This document shows positions 7,555 through 14,500 of a stretch of 64,000 nt of DNA, one piece after another. The translations under genes and the position numbers were made by a program. Source of the stretch: CAVRRZ01 sp963723745 (GTDB lineage: Bacteria; Actinomycetota; Actinomycetes; Mycobacteriales; Geodermatophilaceae); NCBI GenBank assembly GCA_963723745.1, contig CAVRRZ010000005.1, positions 744,001 to 808,000 of the forward strand. Direction: 5' to 3'. The notes beneath the pieces were generated by a model. That model ran no database searches and had not been told where the DNA came from. It saw only the letters and a program-made list of their open reading frames with translations. The stretch's first letter is position 1, and each line of letters starts with the position of its first letter.

Positions 7555-8892
7555 TCAGGCCCCCAGCCGGGACAGCGCGTTCTGCGCGGCCAGGGCGATC
7601 GGCTCGTTGAGCGCGCCGATCGGCGGGGAGTAGACGTTCTCCATCGTGGCCAGGTCGCGCAGCGTGATACCGGTGCGCACCGCCATGGCCAGGAAGTCGG
7701 CCCGCTCCTTGATCCCCTCGCCGCCGACCATCTGCGCGCCGATCAGCTTCAGCGTGCCGGGCTCGGCGAGCAGCTTGACCTTCACCGGCTGCATGTCCGG
7801 GAAGTACCGGGCCCGGGAGATGCCCTGCGCCTCCCCCACGACGAAGGGCATGCCGATCGCGGTGGCCAGCGTCTCGCTGAAGGAGACGCCGCCGATCATC
7901 CACTTGCCGGCGACCATGCCCCAGGGGACGTAGACGGGCTGGTAGGTCCGGCTCCCGCCGGCGGCGTTGACGCCGGCGACCTTGCCCTGCGCGTAGGCGT
8001 GGCTGCCCGACAGGCCCTGGATCGGCACGTTGCTGACCCCGTGCGGGATCTCCGCGCAGTCACCGGCCGCCCAGACACCCGGCACCGAGGTCGCCATCGT
8101 CTCGTCGACCACGAACCCGCCCGCCGATCCGGTCTTCAGGCCGGCGGCAGCGCCGAGCCGCGTCTGCGGCTCCTTGTGGGTGCAGACGACGACCAGGTCG
8201 CAGGCGATCTCGCCCTCGGAGGTCCGCACTCCCCTGACCTTGCCGGAGGCGTCGCCCAGGATCTCCTCCAGCTTGGTGTTGAAGTGCAGGTGCGCGCCCA
8301 TCTCGAGCCAGGAGTCCTGGACCGGCTTGACGATGTCGGGGTCGGTGGCCATCGACAGGGCCCAGGGGCTCGGGTCGACCAGGTGGGTCTCGATGCCGCG
8401 GTGGGCCAGCGCCGTGACCATCTCCATGCCCAGCGGGCCCGCCTCGAGGACGACGGCGCTCCGGACCTTGTCGAGGGTCTTGTCCCACTCCATGGCCTCG
8501 CGGATGTTCTTCAGGTAGTAGATCCCGGCCAGGTCGGCGCCCGGTACGTCCGGCTTGGCGTAGTCCCATCCGGTGGCGACGACCAGCGCGTCGTAGGGCT
8601 CCTGCCGGCCCGCGACGGTGACGGTCTTCGCGCGGGTGTCGACCGACTCGACGGCGGTCTCGTACCGGATGTCGATGCCCTGATCCGCGTACTGCTGCTT
8701 ACTGCCCAGGAACAGCCGCTCGAAGTCCGGGATCTCGCCGCCGTGCACGTAGGGGATCCCGCACGGGCTGTACGCGGCGTCCTGGTACTCGGTGTAGACG
8801 GTGATCTCGGCGTCCGGGTCGGTGCCCTTGGCAGCTCCTGCGGCGCCGATGCCTGCTGCACCACCACCGATGATCAGGATGCGCTTGGCCAC
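7555..8892 (-). CDS. FAD-dependent pyridine nucleotide-disulfide oxidoreductase (CoA-disulfide reductase-like)
   Basis: 445 residues. The N-terminal FAD motif is IIGGGAAGIGAAGAAK. A single redox cysteine sits in YSPCGIPY, the pattern of CoA-disulfide reductases and NADH oxidases/peroxidases that use one Cys. The second FAD motif is GVWAAGDCAEI. The NAD(P) loop reads VVLEAGPLGMEM, where the first glycine of the usual GxGxxG is Glu, an oddity that may alter cofactor preference. GTG 8892 has an AAGGAGG six bases upstream. It is the first gene of the reverse operon, divergent from the XRE-cupin regulator. It may recycle a thiol or persulfide cofactor; the substrate cannot be read from sequence. 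Confidence 0.85.
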   Translation of the reverse strand: MAKRILIIGGGAAGIGAAGAAKGTDPDAEITVYTEYQDAAYSPCGIPYVHGGEIPDFERLFLGSKQQYADQGIDIRYETAVESVDTRAKTVTVAGRQEPYDALVVATGWDYAKPDVPGADLAGIYYLKNIREAMEWDKTLDKVRSAVVLEAGPLGMEMVTALAHRGIETHLVDPSPWALSMATDPDIVKPVQDSWLEMGAHLHFNTKLEEILGDASGKVRGVRTSEGEIACDLVVVCTHKEPQTRLGAAAGLKTGSAGGFVVDETMATSVPGVWAAGDCAEIPHGVSNVPIQGLSGSHAYAQGKVAGVNAAGGSRTYQPVYVPWGMVAGKWMIGGVSFSETLATAIGMPFVVGEAQGISRARYFPDMQPVKVKLLAEPGTLKLIGAQMVGGEGIKERADFLAMAVRTGITLRDLATMENVYSPPIGALNEPIALAAQNALSRLGA

Positions 8893-8949
8893 GTGGGCCC
8901 TCCTTCGTCGGGCAGCACCCGGCATAGATATTGAGCATGGGGAACGGGA

Positions 8950-8967
8950 TGTCCACTATCGTGGACA
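8950..8967. promoter_or_regulatory. Candidate operator in the divergent promoter region
   Basis: TGTCCAC-TATC-GTGGACA, a perfect 7-bp-arm palindrome with a 4-base spacer. It lies 57 bases before the flavoprotein GTG and 144 bases before the XRE-cupin GTG. Size and symmetry suit a dimeric HTH repressor, most simply the adjacent XRE-cupin protein. Binding is inferred. Confidence 0.55.
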
Positions 8968-9111
8968 AGTACGTGTGGCGGCGTCAAGAGGTGATCGACA
9001 GACCGACCTCAGCTGTTCGATGCCAGCTCTCGATGACGGCTACGGTGCTACGCGGGTCCTGGGCGGGCCTGCGCGGGCCCGAACGGGCGACGTCAGCACG
9101 AGAGGTTGAGA

Positions 9112-9690
9112 GTGACCGAGCAGAACCTCACCCGGATCGTCTCGGGAATCGGGCCGAAGCTGCACTCGCTGCGCAAGCAGGCCGGCCTCTCGCTCCAGCA
9201 GCTCGCCGCCCGCTCCGACGTCTCCGCCGCCGCCATCCACAAGATCGAGCAGAGCGACATGGTCCCCACCATCACCACCCTGCTCAAAGTGGCCGGAGCC
9301 CTCGGCCGCCCCGTCGCCTACTTCGTCGACGAAGAAGAAGTGGCCTCCGACCCCACCGTCTTCATCCGCGACGGCCACCAGCCACCCATCCTCACCTCCC
9401 ACACCGGCATCGACCTCGCCGGCATCAGCGGCACCTACGGGCGCTTCTACCTCGCCGGCGCCCGCGCCACCGTCATCCCCGGCGCCAGCAGCGGCGACCA
9501 CTTCCTCGAACACCCCGGCGAGGAACTCATCTACCTCCTCGACGGCGAACTCGAGTTCGTCGTCAACGGCCAGAGCTACTGCCTGCACCCCGGCGACTCG
9601 CTGCACTTCCGCACCGTCCAGCCGCACTCCTGGCACAACCCCGGCACCGTCGACGCCATCGCCCTCTGGATGGCCCTCCGCCCCCAGTAA
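9112..9690 (+). CDS. XRE-family regulator with C-terminal cupin domain
   Basis: 192 residues. An N-terminal helix-turn-helix (LRKQAGLSLQQLAARSDVSAAAIHKIEQ) is followed by a small beta-barrel cupin domain (HPGEELIYLLDGELEF, then LHPGDSLHF and PHSWHNPG), which in this class binds a small ligand. Such proteins usually control adjacent catabolic genes. GTG 9112 is preferred over an upstream in-frame TTG because AGAGG lies seven bases before it. It sits between two divergent arms of the nitrile cluster and probably senses a nitrile, amide or amine intermediate (inference). Confidence 0.88.
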   Translation: MTEQNLTRIVSGIGPKLHSLRKQAGLSLQQLAARSDVSAAAIHKIEQSDMVPTITTLLKVAGALGRPVAYFVDEEEVASDPTVFIRDGHQPPILTSHTGIDLAGISGTYGRFYLAGARATVIPGASSGDHFLEHPGEELIYLLDGELEFVVNGQSYCLHPGDSLHFRTVQPHSWHNPGTVDAIALWMALRPQ

Positions 9691-9692
9691 GC

Positions 9693-9718
9693 CCGGCCTT
9701 TATGGCCATAAAGGCCGG
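9693..9718 (+). terminator. 26-bp perfect palindrome after the regulator
   Basis: A perfect 13-bp-arm palindrome starting 2 bases after the XRE-cupin stop, with core CTTTATGGCCATAAAG. Terminator is the natural reading from its position. The shared TTATG-N-CCATAA core with the hairpin at 6698-6731 means a role as a regulator site cannot be excluded. Confidence 0.6.
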
Positions 9719-9820
9719 AGGGCGCGGCCGGGTTGCGGAGCCACCTCGCAAGGCCTTGACAGGGACGCCCTGGATCCCGACGGTTTCCTATGGTGAACGT
9801 CGTCCAGGGAGGGCGGGCAC

Positions 9821-10984
9821 ATGGTCACGGAACCCTCGAGCGCTGCCCTGTCCCCGCCGTCGGCCGAGTACGTGGCGCGGCTGATCACCGCCCTGCAGAG
9901 CGCCGGCCTCCGCGTGGAGGTACCCCTGGCCACCCGCACCGGCGGGGCCGGGCCGGCCGACGCCGGGATGCTCTACGTCGAGGGCGTGGCGACCACCGTG
10001 CCGACCAGCGCGCCGTACGTCGCCGACTCCCCGTACGTGCTGCGCGGTGAGGACGACGGCGGCTGGGCGGTCTTCCGCGACGACGTGCGGCTGGCCTCGG
10101 CCTCCCCCGCGCCGCGGCCGCGCTACTACGACCTGAGCACCGCCGACGGCGTGCCGTACTGGCAGATCGCGCTGATGCACCTGGACTCGATGGCCAGCAC
10201 CGTGCTGCAGACCTGCGCCTACTGGGGCACCGAGGACCAGTGCCGGTTCTGCGGCATCGGGGTGACCCTGGCCGCCGGGCGCACGATCGCGAAGAAGACC
10301 CCGGCGATGCTCGCCGAGGTCGCGGTCGCCGCGCGGGACCTCGACGGCGCGGTCGACGCCACGCTGACCACCGGCAGCACGGCCACCCCCGACCGGGGCG
10401 CGATGTACGTGGCCCGCTGCGGCGCGGCGGTCAAGGAGGCCGCCGGGCTGCCGGTGCAGGTGCAGTTCGAGCCGCCGGTCGACCTCGACGTGATCGACCG
10501 GGTCGCCGACCTCGGCATCGACTCCGTCGGCATCCACGTCGAGAGCTTCGACCCCGCGGTGCTCGAGCGCGTCGCGCCGGGCAAGGCCCGCTGGGGCATC
10601 GAGGCGTACTACGCCGCCTGGGCGCGCGCGGTCGCCGCGTTCGGCGCCGGCCAGGTCTCCACCTACGTCATCCTCGGCATGGGCGAGGACCTCGACGTCA
10701 CCGTCGAGGGCTGCAGGCGCGCCATCGACCTGGGTGTCTACCCGTTCGTCGTCCCGCTGCGGCCGGTGCCCGGCAGCCTGATGGCCGACGTCCTGCCCCC
10801 GCCGCGCGCGGCGGTCGAGGCCGTCTACCGCCGGATCGTGCCGCATCTGCTGAGGCAGGGCCTGACCTCGGCGGGTGTCGTCGCCGGGTGCGCGCGCTGC
10901 CAGGCCTGCTCCGGGCTCGGGGCTTTCGAGCGCTCGGACGGGGGGATCCGTGACGGACGTCCGGCCCTTGCCGTCGTCGGCTGA
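9821..10984 (+). CDS. MSMEG_0568-family radical SAM protein
   Basis: 387 residues. The cluster-binding cysteines are at about C132, C141 and C144 (TCAYWGTEDQCRFCGIG), a CX8CX2C spacing instead of the usual CX3CX2C. A second cysteine group, C357, C360 and C363 (GCARCQACSG), near the end could hold an auxiliary cluster. This layout and the genomic setting match the radical SAM member of the Nit1 cluster (MSMEG_0568 type). ATG 9821 has GGAGGG upstream. The 3' end overlaps the GNAT gene by 35 bases. The reaction is not established, as far as I know. Confidence 0.85.
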   Translation: MVTEPSSAALSPPSAEYVARLITALQSAGLRVEVPLATRTGGAGPADAGMLYVEGVATTVPTSAPYVADSPYVLRGEDDGGWAVFRDDVRLASASPAPRPRYYDLSTADGVPYWQIALMHLDSMASTVLQTCAYWGTEDQCRFCGIGVTLAAGRTIAKKTPAMLAEVAVAARDLDGAVDATLTTGSTATPDRGAMYVARCGAAVKEAAGLPVQVQFEPPVDLDVIDRVADLGIDSVGIHVESFDPAVLERVAPGKARWGIEAYYAAWARAVAAFGAGQVSTYVILGMGEDLDVTVEGCRRAIDLGVYPFVVPLRPVPGSLMADVLPPPRAAVEAVYRRIVPHLLRQGLTSAGVVAGCARCQACSGLGAFERSDGGIRDGRPALAVVG

Positions 10985-11447
10985 GGCCGCCGCCCTCGCG
11001 CCGGCACTGGTCTGCCGGCCGGTGCGCGACGCCCTCGAACGGGCCGAGCACCTGCGCATCCGGCACGAGGTGTTCGTGCTGGAGCAGGGGCTGTTCGCCG
11101 GCACCGACCGCGACGAGCACGACGACGACCCGGCCACCGTGCACGTGCTGGGCTTCGTCGACGGGACGCCGGCGGGCACGGTGCGGCTCTATCCGCTCAC
11201 CGGCTGCCTGTGGCACGGTGACCGGCTGGCGGTGCGCCCCGACGGCCGGCGGTTCCGGATCGGCGGCCGGCTGGTGCGCCTCGCCGTCGCGCTGGCCGGC
11301 GAGCGGGGCGGCACGCGCATGCAGGCCCGCGTCCAGCTGCCGAACGTGCCCTTCTTCGTCCACCTGGGCTGGACGACGACGGCGCCGCCGGCCGACCACC
11401 TGGGCACACTGCATCAGTGGATGTCGATCCCCCTGGTTTCCCCGTGA
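10950..11447 (+). CDS. GNAT-family N-acetyltransferase (Nit1-cluster type)
   Basis: 165 residues with the GNAT pattern: an N-terminal RIRHEVFVLEQGLF stretch typical of autoinducer-synthase-like GNATs, then GTVRLYPL and a cofactor-loop region around RIGGRLVRLAVALAGERGG. It matches the acetyltransferase member of the MSMEG_0567-type genes. The GTG start lies inside the radical SAM 3' end, preceded by GGGGG, so the two are coupled. An AIR-synthase-like partner, present in other Nit1 clusters, is absent here. Acyl donor and acceptor are unknown. Confidence 0.78.
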   Translation: MTDVRPLPSSAEAAALAPALVCRPVRDALERAEHLRIRHEVFVLEQGLFAGTDRDEHDDDPATVHVLGFVDGTPAGTVRLYPLTGCLWHGDRLAVRPDGRRFRIGGRLVRLAVALAGERGGTRMQARVQLPNVPFFVHLGWTTTAPPADHLGTLHQWMSIPLVSP

Positions 11448-11671
11448 GCGCCGGCATCCCCGGAAGCGCCGGCAACCCCGGAAGCGCCGGCAACCCCGGA
11501 AGCCCGCAGGTTCGTGACCCCTTCGGCGGCGAGGTCGACGACGGTCACCGACCCCCCGCCGCTTTCCAGCCGCACCCGGCCGCTGTCGCCGAGCACCTCG
11601 ACCACCAGGCCGATGTCGGCCTTGGCCCGCACGCCCGGCAGGGCGCGCAGCCGCGCGAGATGGGATGCCAC
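11414..11671 (-). CDS. Possible 85-residue reverse-strand protein with GVAGAS repeat tail
   Basis: A short reverse-strand frame beginning with GTG after a G-rich stretch. Its codons have almost exclusively G or C in third position, and the peptide ADIGLVVEVLGDSGRVRLE looks like genuine beta-strand protein, while the opposite frames do not. The C-terminus is Gly-Val-Ala-Gly-Ala-Ser repeats produced by the 18-bp tandem repeat, and it overlaps the end of the GNAT gene. No family recognised. It interrupts the forward operon, which is odd. It could still be chance. Confidence 0.42.
   Translation of the reverse strand: MASHLARLRALPGVRAKADIGLVVEVLGDSGRVRLESGGGSVTVVDLAAEGVTNLRASGVAGASGVAGASGDAGAHGETRGIDIH
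11448..11501. repeat. Three tandem copies of an 18-bp unit
   Basis: The unit GCGCCGGCAACCCCGGAA is repeated three times, the first copy having T for A at position 10. It begins directly after the GNAT stop codon and lies inside the reverse 85-residue frame, where it encodes a collagen-like Gly-x-x pattern. Confidence 0.9.
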
Positions 11672-11706
11672 CGGGTCCCCCCGAGTCGGGGCGGGTGCTT
11701 CCCGAG

Positions 11707-12474
11707 GTGAATACCGCGCCGGACTTCCTCTCGGTGCCCTCCCGCGCGCGCAAGCCGCGACAGCAGGGTGTCACCCACGTGCTGGACAAGGGCCTACCGG
11801 TCGATGACGTGGCCCGGCTGCTCGACGTCTGCGGTGCGTACGTGGACGTCTGGAAGTTCGGCTGGGGCACCGCCTACCTCGACCCGGGCCTGCCCGCGAA
11901 GCTCGCCGTCCTCCGCGACTCCGACGTCCTGGCCTGCACCGGGGGCACGCTGCTGGAGGTGGCCTGGCAGCAGGGGGTGGTGGCCGAGTACCTGGCCTGG
12001 GCCGCCGACCTGGGCTTTCCGTGCGTCGAGGTGTCCTGCGGCGTCGCCCCGATCGGTCCGGCGGAGAAGGAGAACCTGATCCAGGCGGCCGCCGCACGCT
12101 TCGTCGTCCTGGCCGAGATCGGGTCGAAGGACCCGAAGGCCCTGGTGAGCCCGGCGCAGTGGGCGGCCGCGGCGGCGGCCGACCGGGCGGCCGGGGCGTC
12201 CTGGGTCGTCACCGAGGGCCGCGAGAGCGGGACCGTCGGGCTGTTCACCGACTCCGGCGACGTCCGGGGCGAGGTCGCCGACGCCGTCGTCGCCGCGGTG
12301 GGCGCCGAGTGCGTCGTGTTCGAGGCGCCGCTCAAGGAACAGCAGGCCTGGCTGGTGCGGCGCTTCGGCGCGGATGTCGGACTGGGCAACCTCGCGCCGT
12401 CGGAGGTGCTCGGCGTCGAGGCGCTGCGGCTGGGCCTGCGCGCCGACACCTTCGGGACGGCGCTGCCGCGATGA
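11707..12474 (+). CDS. Phosphosulfolactate synthase (ComA)-like TIM-barrel protein
   Basis: 255 residues of the ComA family (phosphoenolpyruvate plus sulfite to phosphosulfolactate in coenzyme M synthesis). Landmarks are FLSVPSRARKPRQQGVTHVLDKG, VDVWKFGWGTAY, VEVSCG, VLAEIGSK and GLGNLAP. Start uncertain: GTG 11707 fits the family N-terminus; ATG 11665 would add 14 residues but runs into the opposite 85-residue frame. It overlaps the following mini-gene by ATGA. In this setting it may add a C3 or sulfite unit to an intermediate of nitrile or thiol metabolism rather than make coenzyme M (inference). Confidence 0.8.
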   Translation: MNTAPDFLSVPSRARKPRQQGVTHVLDKGLPVDDVARLLDVCGAYVDVWKFGWGTAYLDPGLPAKLAVLRDSDVLACTGGTLLEVAWQQGVVAEYLAWAADLGFPCVEVSCGVAPIGPAEKENLIQAAAARFVVLAEIGSKDPKALVSPAQWAAAAAADRAAGASWVVTEGRESGTVGLFTDSGDVRGEVADAVVAAVGAECVVFEAPLKEQQAWLVRRFGADVGLGNLAPSEVLGVEALRLGLRADTFGTALPR

Positions 12475-12635
12475 CCACCGCGCCCGACCGCTGCCGCGCA
12501 GTGCTGGGGATCCTGCACGACTCCGACGGCAGCGGGACGATCGGCGCGGGCGTCGCCGAGGCGCCGCTGGGCTGCTTTCCGGCCGCGCTGCCGGACCTGT
12601 CCGAACGGCTTCGCTCCGAAGGGGACCGACCATGA
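12471..12635 (+). CDS. 54-residue stand-alone DUF1116 C-terminal mini-protein
   Basis: A tiny gene locked between two ATGA overlaps, so it is translated within the operon. Its sequence aligns with the last 45 residues of the DUF1116 protein at 1428-2873: GILHDSDGSGTIGAGVA and APLGCFPAAL against GILHNRNGSGQVGAGVA and APLPCFRAAL. It therefore looks like a detached DUF1116 tail kept as a separate polypeptide, not a random fragment, because start, stop and both couplings are intact. A role as a small subunit or competitor of the full-length protein is possible (inference). Confidence 0.75.
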   Translation: MTTAPDRCRAVLGILHDSDGSGTIGAGVAEAPLGCFPAALPDLSERLRSEGDRP

Positions 12636-13096
12636 CCCGTCCGCCGATTCCGCCCTTCGACCGCGAGGCGGCCATCACGAAAGTGCGCAAGGCCGAGGAC
12701 GCCTGGAACACCCGCGACCCGGAGAAGGTGGCCGGCGCGTACACGCAGGATTCGCGGTGGCGGAACCGAGCGGAGTTCCCGACCGGGCGGGCCCAGATCG
12801 TCGAGTTCCTGCAGCGCAAGTGGGCCCGCGAGCTGGACTACCGGCTGATCAAGGAGCTGTGGGCGTTCGGGGACGACCGCATCGCCGTCCGGTTCGCCTA
12901 CGAGTGGCACGACGACTCGGGCACCTGGTTCCGCTCGTACGGCAACGAGAACTGGCTGTTCGACGAGAACGGGCTGATGGCGCGGCGCTATGCGAGCATC
13001 AACGACCTGCCGATCGCCGAGGCCGACCGCAGGTACCACTGGCCCCTCGGCCCGCGGCCCGACGACCACCCGGGCCTGTCCGACCTGGGGTTGTGA
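12632..13096 (+). CDS. DUF1348 / SnoaL-like (NTF2-fold) protein
   Basis: A 154-residue protein of the nuclear transport factor 2-like DUF1348 family. Landmarks are AWNTRDPEKVAGAYTQDSRWRNR, FLQRKWARELDYRLIKELW and VRFAYEWHDDSGTWFRSYGNE, then NDLPI close to the C-terminus, all typical. Enzymatic role unknown. The ATG overlaps the mini-protein stop. It is the last gene of the forward operon. Confidence 0.88.
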   Translation: MTRPPIPPFDREAAITKVRKAEDAWNTRDPEKVAGAYTQDSRWRNRAEFPTGRAQIVEFLQRKWARELDYRLIKELWAFGDDRIAVRFAYEWHDDSGTWFRSYGNENWLFDENGLMARRYASINDLPIAEADRRYHWPLGPRPDDHPGLSDLGL

Positions 13097-13156
13097 CCGT
13101 CGTAGTAGCAGCGGGCCTTGCCCATGACCGCGGAGGTCGACGCCGGAGCGCGTGTG

Positions 13157-14362
13157 TCAGATCAGCAACGCGGTGGTGAGCGTGATCTCAGTGCCATCGG
13201 GCCGGTAGGTGCGCCATCGACCGTCGGGATCTCGCTGGACGCGGAACCCATGGTGGACCTTGGTGTGGTGGCGCTCGCAGAGCAGCGCGGAGTTCTCGAG
13301 GCTGGTCTTGCCGCCGAACATCCACTCGATCAGATGGTGCACATCGCACCAGTACTTGGGCGCGGAGCAGCCGGCGAAGACGCAGGTGCGGTCGCGGAGC
13401 TCGACGGCCTTGCGGATGTGCGGCGGGACGACCCGCATGGCGCGGCCGACGTCCATCGGCAGACCGTGCTGGTCGAGGAGGACGCGGATGACGCTGCCGT
13501 CGCAGGCGGCCATGCGGGCGCCGGCCGCAGACAGCGGGCTGCCGAACGCGGTGGTGGCGGTGCCCGGGCCGGTCGAGGGATCGAAGAAGTCGGCCCCCGG
13601 GATGGTGACGACGACCGTGGGCTTGACGGTGCGCAGGATCGGCAGTTCGCCTGAGGCGAGCTGGTTGTCGGCCATCTGCACCAGCGCATCGGCGAGCTGC
13701 TGCGCCCGGGTGCGACGGTCACCCTTGGGCCGGTCGGCCTGCAGCATCGACTCCAGCGCGGCCATGATCTTCTCGCCACCCACCGCGTCGAGCTGGCCGC
13801 GGATCATGACCATGCCGTCGCCATAGGGAGCGATGGACAGGGCCCGCTGCTCGGTCGGGTCGGGCTCGGGGCCATCGGTGTCGAGGCGGGCGAGGTAGTG
13901 CCGCACCACCCCGGTCAGTTGCACGACCGATCCCTCGACGGCGACGGAAGCCAGCGTGCGGTCGACCTCGTCGAGGTCGACGCCCTGATCGGTCGCAGCG
14001 GTCCGGTTGCGCTCGGCGGCGACGGGGACGACGACGTCGACCTGGTCGGACGAGACGGTGCCCTCGGCGAAGCCGGCAGCGACCGCGGGCAGGTGCTGGA
14101 GCGCGCGCCCGTTGCGCACGAGCCGAGCCGCCGACCGTGGCGCGAGCCGGCCCCGGCCGCGCAGCCACGACTGCATGGTCTTCATGCCGTCGACCTCGGC
14201 CGCATCGGTGAGGTCGGCCTCGCGGACGGTGCGGGTCAGCTCCGCCTCGATGCGGTTGTAGGCGACGAGCAACTGCGCGGTTCGATCGAGGAGCGCCGGC
14301 CCGAACATGGCGTGCAGGTCGTCGGCGGCGAGCGCGTCGAGAGCCGAGGACAACTCACCCAT
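13157..14362 (-). CDS. DUF222 protein with C-terminal HNH nuclease domain (13E12 type)
   Basis: 401 residues. A long alpha-helical DUF222 region (about 30-300) is followed by an HNH nuclease: RDRTCVFAGCSAPKYWCDVHHLIEW, then NSALLCERHHTKVHH. These are multi-copy, often mobile genes in actinobacteria. ATG 14362 is chosen because GGGGAGG lies just upstream; the longer GTG start 13 codons earlier has no ribosome site. The IS481 element lies 138 bases upstream. Confidence 0.88.
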   Translation of the reverse strand: MGELSSALDALAADDLHAMFGPALLDRTAQLLVAYNRIEAELTRTVREADLTDAAEVDGMKTMQSWLRGRGRLAPRSAARLVRNGRALQHLPAVAAGFAEGTVSSDQVDVVVPVAAERNRTAATDQGVDLDEVDRTLASVAVEGSVVQLTGVVRHYLARLDTDGPEPDPTEQRALSIAPYGDGMVMIRGQLDAVGGEKIMAALESMLQADRPKGDRRTRAQQLADALVQMADNQLASGELPILRTVKPTVVVTIPGADFFDPSTGPGTATTAFGSPLSAAGARMAACDGSVIRVLLDQHGLPMDVGRAMRVVPPHIRKAVELRDRTCVFAGCSAPKYWCDVHHLIEWMFGGKTSLENSALLCERHHTKVHHGFRVQRDPDGRWRTYRPDGTEITLTTALLI

Positions 14363-14500
14363 CGCGCACCTCCCCAACAGCTCGATCAGACGTTCGAACA
14401 CTATCGAGACTTCGACCGACGAACCGGCAGGTCGGAGGCGATCTGTGGACGGCCGGCAGAGCTGTGGACAGCGCCCGAGATCGTCGTCGTCCCGTGCTAG

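Noticed and set aside
11448..11501. 18-bp tandem repeat as an origin or iteron array
   Set aside because: Only three copies, GC-rich, no replication gene nearby.
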